In this document: positions 1 to 8,951 of the stretch, one piece after another
How the letters are laid out: each line of letters begins with the position of its first letter
Position numbering within the stretch: the stretch's first letter is position 1
Assembly (NCBI GenBank): GCA_001295775.1
Contig: LJIA01000022.1
Span: forward strand, 1 to 64,000
From: a beta proteobacterium AAP99
GTDB lineage: Bacteria > Pseudomonadota > Gammaproteobacteria > Burkholderiales > Burkholderiaceae_C
DNA: 64,000 bases
Direction: 5' to 3'
Translations under genes and position numbers: made by a program
The notes under the pieces: generated by a model
Told to the model about the DNA's origin: nothing
Databases searched by the model: none
Seen by the model: only the letters and a program-made list of their open reading frames with translations

Positions 1-1796
1 AGACGGGCGCCAATGCGCGCGACCCCAACCTCGGTAACAACACCGCCAGTGGCACACTGATCCCGGTTGTCGCCCCTGATCTGACAATCGGAATTTCAGG
101 GGTGCCTACGGAATCGCTGCCGGGGTCGACTGTCTCTGGCACGGTGACGTGCACGAATAGTGCGGTGGTCGGTAGCGGATCAGCGGACTCCGTGACTTGC
201 ACGGTCGCGTCGCCGACGCCGGGTGTCGTTGTCACTGTGGGCGTGTGCACGCCGCCAGCCGGTACGTCGCTGGTGCCGGGCGCAAGCATGAGTTGCGGCT
301 TCACCTATCGGCAGCCCAATTCAGGTGCTGTGACCCTGGTGGGCACCACGACGACGACCACGCCGGAGTCGAACCCCAACAACAACACTACGACCGTCAG
401 CGTGGGCACGACCGCGACCACGGGTTTGGCATCGGGAGTCGTGTATTCCTCATTGCTGCGCGCGCCGGTCGCCGGCGCAACTGTGACGTTGCAAGGGCCG
501 CCGGGCTTTGATCCCGCGCGCCATTTGCTTGGTGGCGCAGCGGCAGTCACTCAGGTTACGCAGACGGGCGGTGCCGCGGTGCCGGGCGGCTATTCGTTCA
601 CCTTGCTGAACGCTGGCCTGTCGGGTGGTGCGCCTGCCGGTACGTACACCATCGTGTTGCAGGCGCCCGCTGGCTTCCGCGCACCGGCCACCCAGGGCGG
701 TGTGATTCCCGCCTGTCCGACGCTGACTGTTCCCGGTGCTGCAGGAAACGCAGTGCCGGTGCAGCCGCAGACCGGCGCGCCTGCTTCCGGTGTGAGCGGT
801 GGTGTGTGCTCGACCCAGGGCCAGACCGGTACGCAGTACTACCTGAGCTTCACGATCTCCGCGACGAGCGGCAACGTCACCAACAACCACATTCCTCTGG
901 ATCCGCTGCTGGCTGCACCGATCTTCGTCGAGAAGCAGGCTGGCGCCGGTGAGGCCGAGCTGGGCCAGGTGGTGCCGTACACCATCCGTGTGCGCAGCCC
1001 CGGTGGCATCAATACGGATGTGACACTGACCGACCGCATGCCGCGCGGCTTCATCTACGTGCCAGGCTCACTGACCGTGGATGGCCAGCGCCAGGCTGAT
1101 CCCGCCGGCGCGCCGGGACCGGTGCTTTCGATCCCCCTGGGTTCGTTCAGTGGTGATCGCACGGTCACCTACCGCCTGCGCGTGGGCGTGGGCGCTGCCG
1201 AAGGTGACGGTGTGAACCGCGCACGCGCTGCATCGGCCGGCGGGGCGCAGTCCAACGAGGCGATTGCCCGCGTGCGTGTGAAGCGAGGCGTGTTCACGAC
1301 CGATGCCTGCGTGGTCGGCAAGGTCTTCGTGGATTGCAACGGCAACTCCATCCAGGACCGCGAGGAAGTTGGCATTCCGGGTGTGAAGCTGCTGTTTACC
1401 GACGGTACCTATGTGGTGAGCGATAGCGAAGGCAAGTACAGCTACTGCGGTTTGCCGCCGCGTACCCACGGCCTGAAGGTGGATCCGCTCACCCTGCCGC
1501 GCGGCGCCTACCTGACCACCAGCAGCAACCGCAATGCCCTGGATCCGAACTCACTATTCATCGATCTCAAGGCCGGCGAGCTGCACCGTGCCGACTTCAT
1601 CGAAGGCACCTGCTCGCAGGACGTCATGAATCAGGTCAAGGCACGCCGCTCCCAGGGAGAACCCGGCGCAGCCAGCCGTGAAGGCAAGAGCGACGGGAAC
1701 CTGCGCTTCCGAAGTCGGGATCCCGCGGTGGAGGGCACTCAACCCGTGCCTGCCCAGCGCGAGCCCCAGCCCCGCCGCGAAGGAGGCCAGCAATGA
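1..1796 (+). CDS. Large DUF11/SdrD-B-like surface protein, 3' part only
   Basis: The frame is open from the first bases of the window with no stop, so the gene starts upstream and only about the last 598 residues are seen. The visible part has Ser/Thr/Gly/Val-rich beta-sandwich repeats, a linker with the look of a carboxypeptidase-like fold, a DUF11-type domain (PIFVEKQAGAGEAELGQ onward, about positions 915-1280), and a C-terminal SdrD-B-like domain beginning GKVFVDCNGNSIQD and containing GVKLLFTDGTYVVSDSEGKY. The tail is hydrophilic, rich in Arg, Gln and Pro, with no LPXTG sorting signal and no membrane anchor. Such domains are typical of very large repeat-built secreted or cell-surface proteins. 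Its stop overlaps the start of the next gene (ATGA), so both are probably translated together. Function is inferred: adhesion or matrix-like surface structure. Substrate and length are unknown. Confidence 0.8.
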   Translation, partial: TGANARDPNLGNNTASGTLIPVVAPDLTIGISGVPTESLPGSTVSGTVTCTNSAVVGSGSADSVTCTVASPTPGVVVTVGVCTPPAGTSLVPGASMSCGFTYRQPNSGAVTLVGTTTTTTPESNPNNNTTTVSVGTTATTGLASGVVYSSLLRAPVAGATVTLQGPPGFDPARHLLGGAAAVTQVTQTGGAAVPGGYSFTLLNAGLSGGAPAGTYTIVLQAPAGFRAPATQGGVIPACPTLTVPGAAGNAVPVQPQTGAPASGVSGGVCSTQGQTGTQYYLSFTISATSGNVTNNHIPLDPLLAAPIFVEKQAGAGEAELGQVVPYTIRVRSPGGINTDVTLTDRMPRGFIYVPGSLTVDGQRQADPAGAPGPVLSIPLGSFSGDRTVTYRLRVGVGAAEGDGVNRARAASAGGAQSNEAIARVRVKRGVFTTDACVVGKVFVDCNGNSIQDREEVGIPGVKLLFTDGTYVVSDSEGKYSYCGLPPRTHGLKVDPLTLPRGAYLTTSSNRNALDPNSLFIDLKAGELHRADFIEGTCSQDVMNQVKARRSQGEPGAASREGKSDGNLRFRSRDPAVEGTQPVPAQREPQPRREGGQQ

Positions 1797-4700
1797 GCCG
1801 CGACCTCCTCATCCCGCGCAAGACCATGAGCCAGCCTGTGACGCTGAATACCCGACGCGGCCTGCCCAAGCGAACCGTGCTCGCCACGTCGATCGCGGCG
1901 CTGCTTGCAATCGGATCTTTCGGCTCTGCGGCCTCTGCCTGGGCGCAAGCTGAGGCCAGCGCCGCCAAGTCGGAGAAGCCGGAGCTCTCACGCAATGAAC
2001 CGCCGGCCTCCGGGTTTGTGCCGGTCATTCGTGAGGGCGAAGGCCTGACCTCGGCCAACTCCAACCTGCCGCGCCTTGCCCCGGGCCGCAGTGACCGGAT
2101 CATCGAACTCACCACGGCGCGCAACGACATTCCCGCGGATGGCCAGACCCGCGTGCGCCTGCGTGTTCGCGTGCTTGACCCCAAGGATCAGGTGGTCAAG
2201 GAAGACGCGATTGCCACGGTGAACTTCTCTGCCGGGCGTCTGCAGCTGCTCGATCGCCCCTTGGACGAGACGACCCCCTATCGCGGTGACCGCAGCGCAG
2301 TGGTGCCGGGTGTGCAGGTCGCGCTCAAGGACGGCGTAGCCGAGTTTGACTTGATCGCCCCGAGCGAAGCGCGCGATGTCGAAGTGCGTGTGCTCGCCTA
2401 CGGCAACGAGGTCATCGGCACCCTGCGCTTTGTGCCGGACAAGCGCGAGCTGGTCGGGATCGGCGTGATCGAAGGCCTGATCGCACTCAACAAGAACCGC
2501 ACGGATGGCGTGCGCGATGACGGCGTCGAGAAGGATCTGCGCAACATCCAGCGTGAGTTCGCCAATGGCCGCGGCTCGGCAGGCTTGTCGGCGCGCATGT
2601 TCTTCAAGGGTCTGGTCAAGGGCGACTACCTGCTGACGCTGGGCTACGACAGCGACAAGGACAGCCGCAGCCGCCTGTTCCGCGACATCCAGCCCGAGGA
2701 GTACTACCCCGTTTATGGCGATTCCTCGCTCAAGGGCTTCGATGCCAGAACTGCTGCGCGCCTGTACGTGCGCGTGGACAAGGATCGTTCGTATGTGCTG
2801 TACGGCGACATCCAGACCGCCGCACAGTTTGAATCCATGGCGCTTTCCAACTACCAGCGCTCGCTCACTGGCTTCAAGTGGCATGGCGAGAACGAGCGCT
2901 TCAGCGCCAATGTGTTCGCCGCGCGTGACAACGTCCGCCAGGTCGTCGAGGAGCAGCCCGCTCGTGGCATCTCCGGTCCTTACTTCGTCAGCAACCTGAC
3001 GGGCATCCGCAACTCGGAGCGCGTCGAGCTGGTGACGCGGGACCGCAACCAGCCCGCCGTGATCCTGCAGGTGCAGGCGCAGGCCCGGTTTGTGGACTAC
3101 ACCTTCGAGCCCTTCTCCGGGCAGGTCATCTTCAAGGGCCCGGTGCCGACGCTGGATTCGAACCTGAATCCAATCTCCGTGCGCATCACCTACGAGGTGG
3201 AGCAGGGCGGCGAGAAGTTCTGGGTCGCCGGCGCGGACGGCCAATTCAAGATCAGCAAGGATATGGCCGTCGGCGGCTCGATCGCCCGGGACGAGAACCC
3301 GCTGGCCAAGTACACCCTGGGCGGCCTGAACGCCACCGCAAAGCTCGGTGCCAACACTGTGCTGCTGGCAGAGATTGCGCGCTCGGACGGCCGTGGCGCC
3401 AGCCAGACCGTGGCGCCTTCGCTGCCGGTCACGGTCAACAGCGGCAACGCGGCGCGCATCGAGCTGCGGGCCGCTGGCGAGGTGGGCAGTCTGCGCGCCT
3501 ATGCCGCGCGTGCGGAAGAGGGCTTCTACAACCCGTCGTCTTCGCTGGCTGCCGGCCGAACTGAAGCGGCGGTGCGCGGCGAGCTCAAGCTGAGCAGCGA
3601 CCTGAAGGGCTTCACCGAGGCCGTGCGCACGCAGGACGACGTGAACGGCGCCAAGCGCACCGGGCTCACCGCGGGCGTGAGCCTGCAGATGAGCAAGGCG
3701 CTCACGGTGGACGTGTTCGGCCGGACCAGCCGCGACCAGGGCGCCGCGGTCACGTCCACGGTGACGGACTCCAACCTGGGCACTTTCAACCCGGGCGCGG
3801 GCCAGAACCTCTCGCCCTTCACGCTCAATGCGCAGCAGGGTGTGGCACCGCGGCTGACAAACGCCACCTCCGTGGGCGTGCGCAGCCGCTACCAGTGGAC
3901 GGAGAAGTCCGCCGTGTTCGGCGAGGTCGAGACTGAAGTGGATGGCGCACGCCGCGACCGCTTCCAGATCGGCGCGGACTACCAGATCTGGGACAGCGTG
4001 CGCGTCTACGGCCGGCACGAATGGATCACCAGCACCTCGGGTCTGTACGACGCCGCCACGGCGAGCAACCCGGGCGCCAGCACGCGCACGACGACCTTCG
4101 GCGTGGCCTCGAACTACATGCGCAACGGCGACGTGTACAGCGAGTACCGCATTCGGGACTCCATCTCCGGCTATGAGTCCCAGGCCGCCGCGGGCATCCG
4201 CAACACCTGGCCGCTGCGCGAGGGCGTGGCGATGCTCACGAGCCTTGAGCGCGTGAAGTCGATCGACTTCCGTCCGGCCAACGGCTCAAGCGGCTTCCCG
4301 TCCGGCAACCCGACCGATGCGATCGCAGGGGCGCTGGGCATGGAGCTGACCTACAGCCCGGACTGGAAGGCCTCCGGCAAGATCGAGGCGCGGCAGGACA
4401 CGCAGAACACGCAGCTGCTCTCGACGCTCGCCGGCGCCATGAAGCTGGACCGCAACTTCACCGGCCTGGCGCGCAACTACTACAACCGCACATTCAGCCG
4501 CACGGGGCAGGGCGCGCGTACCGAGAACCGCTTCCAGCTCGGCGTGGCCTGGCGCGATGTGGACACCAATGTGTGGTCCGCACTTGGCCGCTACGAATAC
4601 CGCTACGCCGAAGGCAAGGCTTGCGATGTGAACGGCTTCTGCACGGGTGACCTGATCCGCGCCAGCATCATCGCCGGCACGGTGAACTACCACCCCAGCC

Positions 4701-5086
4701 GGCCGTGGTGGATCAGCGGCCAGGCGGCCTATCGCTATGACCACGCCAAGATCGACGGCTCCAACAGCATCTACATGCTGGGCGGCCGCGTGATCTACGA
4801 CATCACGGAGCGCTGGGACGTCTCTGCCGCCGGCTTCATGCTCTCCGGCTCCAACGGCGGTGGCCGCCAATACGCCAGCGGTCTGGAGGGGGGCTACCTG
4901 CTCGGCCAGAACCTCTGGCTGTCGGTCGGCTTCAACTGGCGCGGCTTCAGCAATGACCTCGGCGTGGACGACTACACCAACCGCGGCGTCTACATCCGCC
5001 TGCGCACCAAGTTCGACGAAAGCCTGTTCGGCATCAACCGCGACGACAAGACCCGCACGCCGGACGCGCCTCGGGTCGGTCCTTGA
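1793..5086 (+). CDS. Outer-membrane beta-barrel protein coupled to the surface protein
   Basis: 1097 residues. The start is supported by AAGGAGG seven bases upstream and by the ATGA overlap with the preceding stop. Residues 1-52 form a long signal peptide ending near ASAWAQ. About residues 90-210 look like an Ig-like or invasin-type beta-sandwich (RIIELTTARNDIPADGQTRV, then VRVLDPKDQVV). From about residue 225 to the end the sequence is a long run of alternating polar and hydrophobic strands with aromatic girdles (for example YVLYGDIQTAAQFESM and NLWLSVGFNWRGFSN), as in a large outer-membrane barrel; the last strand is followed by a short charged tail. No TonB box or plug domain is evident. 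I do not recognise a named family. The neighbours suggest a role in exporting or anchoring the giant DUF11 protein, which is inference. Confidence 0.75.
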   Translation: MSRDLLIPRKTMSQPVTLNTRRGLPKRTVLATSIAALLAIGSFGSAASAWAQAEASAAKSEKPELSRNEPPASGFVPVIREGEGLTSANSNLPRLAPGRSDRIIELTTARNDIPADGQTRVRLRVRVLDPKDQVVKEDAIATVNFSAGRLQLLDRPLDETTPYRGDRSAVVPGVQVALKDGVAEFDLIAPSEARDVEVRVLAYGNEVIGTLRFVPDKRELVGIGVIEGLIALNKNRTDGVRDDGVEKDLRNIQREFANGRGSAGLSARMFFKGLVKGDYLLTLGYDSDKDSRSRLFRDIQPEEYYPVYGDSSLKGFDARTAARLYVRVDKDRSYVLYGDIQTAAQFESMALSNYQRSLTGFKWHGENERFSANVFAARDNVRQVVEEQPARGISGPYFVSNLTGIRNSERVELVTRDRNQPAVILQVQAQARFVDYTFEPFSGQVIFKGPVPTLDSNLNPISVRITYEVEQGGEKFWVAGADGQFKISKDMAVGGSIARDENPLAKYTLGGLNATAKLGANTVLLAEIARSDGRGASQTVAPSLPVTVNSGNAARIELRAAGEVGSLRAYAARAEEGFYNPSSSLAAGRTEAAVRGELKLSSDLKGFTEAVRTQDDVNGAKRTGLTAGVSLQMSKALTVDVFGRTSRDQGAAVTSTVTDSNLGTFNPGAGQNLSPFTLNAQQGVAPRLTNATSVGVRSRYQWTEKSAVFGEVETEVDGARRDRFQIGADYQIWDSVRVYGRHEWITSTSGLYDAATASNPGASTRTTTFGVASNYMRNGDVYSEYRIRDSISGYESQAAAGIRNTWPLREGVAMLTSLERVKSIDFRPANGSSGFPSGNPTDAIAGALGMELTYSPDWKASGKIEARQDTQNTQLLSTLAGAMKLDRNFTGLARNYYNRTFSRTGQGARTENRFQLGVAWRDVDTNVWSALGRYEYRYAEGKACDVNGFCTGDLIRASIIAGTVNYHPSRPWWISGQAAYRYDHAKIDGSNSIYMLGGRVIYDITERWDVSAAGFMLSGSNGGGRQYASGLEGGYLLGQNLWLSVGFNWRGFSNDLGVDDYTNRGVYIRLRTKFDESLFGINRDDKTRTPDAPRVGP

Positions 5087-5125
5087 TCACCGATGCCGCA
5101 CTGCACCGCACACTGGACATTCACC

Positions 5126-6259
5126 ATGCAATCGCTGAACCCCATCCGAATCATGATGCCTCGCCTGGCCCTGCTGGCTGCAGCGCTGCTGGCCGCTGGC
5201 TGCGCCACCCAGAACACCGCGCCGGCCGGCAGCAACCTGGCTTCGCAGAACGCCCGTGTGAACGACGCGACGATCAAGGCCGACCAGGACAGCTTCAATC
5301 GCCTGCGCAAGCGCCATGAAGAGCTCGCCAACGCCGGCAACCCGGTCAGCGGCTACGGCATGGGCAAGGCGATGTGCTGGCAGGACGTCGCCTTCCACGA
5401 ATACACGCGCAATGACCGCTCCGCCTTCCCCGAGCTCGCGCTCAAGGAGAGCGGCAAGCTGATGGACCTGATCGCCGCCAAGCAGAGCATTCCGCAGGAC
5501 ACGCCGCTACTCAACGGCGCCAAGCGCCTGCGCGAAGACCTCTGGCAGCGCGCCGCCAAGCTCAAGGGCGATGCCGGCTACAGCTGCGTGGCCGACCGCG
5601 TGGGCTGCGCCGAGGTACGCCTGTCCCATGCCGGGCACGAGTACGTGCAGGGCGCGGGCTTCCGCGAGGAAGGCAGCTGGCGCTACGCCACGCCCTACAT
5701 CGCCATTGCCGAGAACCTGCTGACCAGCGCCGAGCGCGACGTGGTGGCCTGCCGCGGCGCTGCAGCCGCGGCGCCGGTGGTGGCAGCGGCGCCGACCGCG
5801 CCCGCCGCCGTCGTGCCGGTCCCTGTGCCGGCAGTGGTCAAGCGCGAGATGGTCGAAGTGCCCGTAATCGTGCTCTTTGACTACAACCAGTCGGGCGCCA
5901 AGCACATCCGGCCCTTCTCGCGCGAATCGCTGGACCGAATGGCGGCGCGCATCAAGAGCGGCGAGCTCAAGCCGCTGCGCATCGAACTGGTGGGCCACGC
6001 CGACCGCCTGAACTCCACCGGTGACCCGAAGTACAACGACAAGCTCTCCGAGCGCCGCACCGAGACCGTCAAGCAGCTGCTCACCGCAGCCGGCGTGACT
6101 GCGCCTCAGGTCAGCTCCGTGAGCCGGGGCGACAGCCAGCAGGTGGAAGCCTGCAAGGGCAAGTTCCGCTCCATCCACGAAGAACGCGAGTGCCTGCTGC
6201 CCAACCGCCGCGTGGAAGTGCGCGTGGTGTCGGAAGTGACGGCGCCTGCCGCGCGCTGA
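5126..6259 (+). CDS. OmpA-family lipoprotein
   Basis: 377 residues from ATG 5126. An in-frame start exists at 5093, but the 5126 start gives a clean lipoprotein signal: hydrophobic core LALLAAALLAA then lipobox AAGC, with the lipidated Cys about residue 26. The middle region is helical and soluble, followed by an Ala/Pro/Val-rich hinge (about residues 210-240). The C-terminal 120 residues are an OmpA/MotB peptidoglycan-binding domain: VLFDYNQSG, LVGHADRLNSTGDPKYN, LSERRTETVKQLL and the terminal NRRVEVRV are all present. It should sit on the inner face of the outer membrane and bind peptidoglycan. It is third in the apparent operon, 39 bases after the barrel gene, and could anchor that barrel to the wall. 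Family call is firm; partnership is inference. Confidence 0.85.
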   Translation: MQSLNPIRIMMPRLALLAAALLAAGCATQNTAPAGSNLASQNARVNDATIKADQDSFNRLRKRHEELANAGNPVSGYGMGKAMCWQDVAFHEYTRNDRSAFPELALKESGKLMDLIAAKQSIPQDTPLLNGAKRLREDLWQRAAKLKGDAGYSCVADRVGCAEVRLSHAGHEYVQGAGFREEGSWRYATPYIAIAENLLTSAERDVVACRGAAAAAPVVAAAPTAPAAVVPVPVPAVVKREMVEVPVIVLFDYNQSGAKHIRPFSRESLDRMAARIKSGELKPLRIELVGHADRLNSTGDPKYNDKLSERRTETVKQLLTAAGVTAPQVSSVSRGDSQQVEACKGKFRSIHEERECLLPNRRVEVRVVSEVTAPAAR

Positions 6260-6311
6260 AGCTGGGCGGCGGCCGCGTCTGCGCCAAACCGCCTCAAGCC
6301 TTACGCTGAAT

Positions 6312-6351
6312 CGCGCCGCTGGACCCATCGGTCCGCGGCGCGTTTTCTTTT
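6312..6351 (+). terminator. Rho-independent terminator after the surface-protein operon
   Basis: Stem CGCGCCGC-TGGACC pairs with GGTCC-GCGGCGCG around the loop CATC, with a single bulged T, followed directly by TTTTCTTTT. This is a strong intrinsic terminator for the plus-strand operon ending at 6259. Confidence 0.9.
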
Positions 6352-6375
6352 AGCCACGGCATGAGATGCGCGCGA

Positions 6376-6424
6376 AAATCTGAAGGCCAAAACAGCCCGA
6401 GATCCGCATGCCGCAAGCGGAAAG
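6376..6424. repeat. REP-like dispersed palindromic repeat, degenerate copy
   Basis: Contains CTGAAGGCCAAAAC, GATCCGCATG and CAAGCGGAAAG, matching the reverse orientation of the family seen at 45281-45347. It lies in the convergent gap between the OmpA gene and arginase. The rest of the gap up to 6555 is AT-richer, with no gene that I can support. Confidence 0.5.
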
Positions 6425-6555
6425 TGGCCGGATCGCTATTTCAATGATCTGTTGAAGATAATCCAGTTCAAGGCGCATTTTTCAATCAAAAATTGAAAAC
6501 TAAGCGGCTGCGAGAAGCATCCGAGGTGGATGCTTGCCAGCCTGAGCCCAGCGCC

Positions 6556-7488
6556 CTACGCGGCGCGCGCAAGCAGGGCAGCCCGATCGCCGGCGAGCGC
6601 CGCCGCCGGCGCAAGCGCCACCGCTTCGATCAGGCTTCGGCAGAGCTTGGCGCTGGTGTGCTGGGCGTCATCGAGCGAGGGGTTCAGCTCCACCAGCTCG
6701 AAGCCCGCGCAACCCGGGCGCTGCGCCAGCCCGCGCAGGGCTGCCAGCACGTCTGCCGCCGGAATGCCGCCGGATTCCGGCGAGCCGACGCCAGGTGCAT
6801 CCGCCGGGTCGATCGCGTCCAGATCCAGGGTCACGCCCCAGCCGGCCGTACCGCGGCTGACGCGCTCGACGGCCTCGGCCATGCACGCGGCCATGCCGCG
6901 CTGCTGCACCTCAGGCATATACATCACACGTACGCCCAGTTGCTCAAGCAGGGCCTGCTCGCCCGGTTCATAGCTGCGCGCGCCGATCACGACCGCATGC
7001 TCCGGCGCCAGCTTGCCGCGCCAGCCCAACACGTCCGTGAGCTGCGCATCGCCATGGCCGAGCAGGGCGGCCAGGGGCATGCCGTGCGGCGCGCCGGACT
7101 CCGAGGTGTCCGGCGTATGACTGTCCAGGTGCGCGTCAATCCAGATCAGACCCAGCGCGCCCTGCGGCTTGAGCGCCTGGGCGATGCCGCTCCAGGTGCC
7201 AATCGCGCAGGAATGATCGCCCCCAAGTACGAGCGGAAAGCGCCCGGCGGCAGCGGCCGCGAGGCTGGCATCGGCCAGCTCCGGTGTGAAACCCTGCACC
7301 ACGGCGAGCTTGCCGTTCTCCAGCAGCTCATCGTGTGCCGTCACGGTCGGCCCCCACTGCGAGGCTTGCCCGGCGCCGCGCAGGCGCGCGACCAGACCCA
7401 TGGCCCGCAGGCGCGCCGGCCCGAACTTGCAGCCCATCTGCTGCGCGCCTTCGCCGATCTCGGCGCTGATGAACTCGACCGTCTTCAT
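6556..7488 (-). CDS. rocF: Arginase
   Basis: 310 residues; hydrolyses L-arginine to ornithine and urea in the cytoplasm. All ureohydrolase metal-site motifs are present: LGGDHSCAIG (about residues 90-99), WIDAHLDSHT (about 117-126) and TLDLDAIDP (about 222-230), supplying the His and Asp ligands of the two-manganese centre. Length is normal for bacterial arginases. ATG 7488 is preceded by an in-frame GTG at 7491, so the start is uncertain by one codon. It follows the ornithine aminotransferase gene by only a few bases, so the two are an operon: arginine to ornithine to glutamate semialdehyde. Regulation is probably by the divergent LysR protein (inference). An agmatinase or formimidoglutamase is the alternative, but the pairing with rocD favours arginase. 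Confidence 0.92.
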   Translation of the reverse strand: MKTVEFISAEIGEGAQQMGCKFGPARLRAMGLVARLRGAGQASQWGPTVTAHDELLENGKLAVVQGFTPELADASLAAAAAGRFPLVLGGDHSCAIGTWSGIAQALKPQGALGLIWIDAHLDSHTPDTSESGAPHGMPLAALLGHGDAQLTDVLGWRGKLAPEHAVVIGARSYEPGEQALLEQLGVRVMYMPEVQQRGMAACMAEAVERVSRGTAGWGVTLDLDAIDPADAPGVGSPESGGIPAADVLAALRGLAQRPGCAGFELVELNPSLDDAQHTSAKLCRSLIEAVALAPAAALAGDRAALLARAA

Positions 7489-7494
7489 CACCGC

Positions 7495-8760
7495 TCAGGC
7501 CGCCTTGGCCGTCGGTGCAACGCCGCCCATGTCATCGAGCAGCTGCAGGAATCGGTCCACGGCCCACTCCAGCTCGCGCTCGCCGATGACCAGCGGCGGC
7601 GACAGGCGCACGGTGTTGCGGTGCGTGTCCTTGGTGATGATGCCGATCTCGGCCAGGCCTTCTACGAACTCGTGCGCGTCCACCGCCGGGGCGAGCTGTA
7701 CGCCCACCATCAGGCCGCGGCCGCGGATGTCGGTGATCATCGGGTGCTTGGCGGCCGCCAGGCGCTCGCGCAGCAGCTTGCCCAGACGCTCGGAGCGCTC
7801 CACCAGACCTTCTTCCTGCATCACGCGCAGCGCCTCGAGGCCCACACGCGCCGCCAGCGGGTAGCCGCCGAAGGTGCTGCCGTGGCTGCCCGGCACGAAC
7901 AGATCCATCACTTCGGCGGTGGACACGAAGGCCGACACCGGCAGCAGGCCGCCGCCCAGGGTCTTGCCCAGGCAGTAGGCATCGGGCAGCACGCCTTCGT
8001 GTTCGCAGGCAAAGTTGCGGCCCGTGCGGCCCATGCCGGTCTGGATCTCGTCGGCAATCATCAGCACGCGCTGCTGCGTGCAGAGTTCGCGCAGAGCCTT
8101 CAGGAAGCCGGCGGGCGGCACCACCACACCGCCTTCGCCCTGGATGGGCTCGAACAGCACGGCGGCGGTGTTGGGGGTGATGGCGGCACGCACGGCTTCG
8201 ATGTCACCGAACGGAACGCTCTTGAAGCCCGGCGTCAGCGGGCCGAATCCGGCCTTGTAGCTGGCGTGGCTGGAAAAGCTGATGACGGTGGTGGTGCGAC
8301 CGTGGAAGTTGTTGTCGAAAACGATGATCTCTTGCGCGCCATCGGCCACGCCCTTGACCTTGTGCGCCCACTTGCGCGCGGCCTTGAGGGCGGTTTCCAC
8401 GGCTTCGGCGCCGGTGTTCATCGGCAGGGCCTTGGGCAGGCCGGTCACGCGGGTGAGTTCGGCCAGGAAGGGGGCGAGCTGGTCCGAATGCATGGCGCGC
8501 GAGGTGATGGCCAGCTTGCGGGCCTGATCCACCAGCGCGCCCACCAGGCGCGGGTGGCCGTGGCCGAAGCTCACGGCGGAGTAGGCGGCCATCATGTCCA
8601 GATAGCGGCGGCCGGCGGTGTCCCAGATGTAGGCGCCTTCGGCGCGCTCGGCCACGATGGGCAGGGGGGCGTAGTTCTGCGCGGCCACCTCGTGGTCCAG
8701 CGCAATCAGGGGATGTTGGGCGTCCGTAGACTCGATGTGGGTGCCGAGGCGGGCGTTCAT
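7495..8760 (-). CDS. rocD: Ornithine--oxo-acid aminotransferase
   Basis: 421 residues from ATG 8760, chosen because GGAG lies six bases upstream and the longer frame adds a non-conserved N-terminus. This PLP class-III aminotransferase converts ornithine and 2-oxoglutarate to glutamate-5-semialdehyde and glutamate. Visible signatures: YLDMMAAYSAVSFGHGHP near the N-terminus, FDNNFHGRTTTVIS (substrate and PLP pocket), FEPIQGEGGV, LMIADEIQTGMGRTG, and CLGKTLGGG carrying the PLP-binding lysine. It is the first gene of the rocD-rocF unit, divergent from a LysR regulator. Acetylornithine aminotransferase is the closest alternative, but arginase next door and the overall sequence favour ornithine aminotransferase. 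Confidence 0.93.
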   Translation of the reverse strand: MNARLGTHIESTDAQHPLIALDHEVAAQNYAPLPIVAERAEGAYIWDTAGRRYLDMMAAYSAVSFGHGHPRLVGALVDQARKLAITSRAMHSDQLAPFLAELTRVTGLPKALPMNTGAEAVETALKAARKWAHKVKGVADGAQEIIVFDNNFHGRTTTVISFSSHASYKAGFGPLTPGFKSVPFGDIEAVRAAITPNTAAVLFEPIQGEGGVVVPPAGFLKALRELCTQQRVLMIADEIQTGMGRTGRNFACEHEGVLPDAYCLGKTLGGGLLPVSAFVSTAEVMDLFVPGSHGSTFGGYPLAARVGLEALRVMQEEGLVERSERLGKLLRERLAAAKHPMITDIRGRGLMVGVQLAPAVDAHEFVEGLAEIGIITKDTHRNTVRLSPPLVIGERELEWAVDRFLQLLDDMGGVAPTAKAA

Positions 8761-8951
8761 GACTGACTCCAAATTTGGCCAGGTGCCGGGAGGGCTGCGC
8801 TGGCGGGCCTGCAACGGCTGAATGGCGATGCAGGCTGGGGGTTGTCCCCATGGATCAGCACTCTATCGGGGCTGATTCATCGAATCCAGCGAAATGTTTA
8901 CATTCAATTGATCGAAAATTAAGATAGATCGATCCATTTCAGGGGCTCGTC
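8761..8951. promoter_or_regulatory. Divergent promoter region between rocD and the LysR gene
   Basis: This 191-base gap has an AT-rich core at about 8895-8940 in an otherwise GC-rich context. It holds TTGATCG and ATCGATC half-sites in inverted-repeat-like arrangement around AAAATTAAGATAG, which is the usual layout of a LysR-type operator between a regulator and its divergent target. Exact promoter boxes are not claimed. Confidence 0.5.

Noticed and set aside
1988-4018. 676-codon minus-strand frame opposite the barrel gene
   Set aside because: Same reverse-strand GC artefact; no ribosome-binding site and no coherent domains.
6493-8766. Very long plus-strand open frame antisense to rocF/rocD
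   Set aside because: Low-complexity His/Arg/Ala/Gln translation typical of the reverse of GC-rich genes; the minus-strand arginase and aminotransferase have all family motifs.
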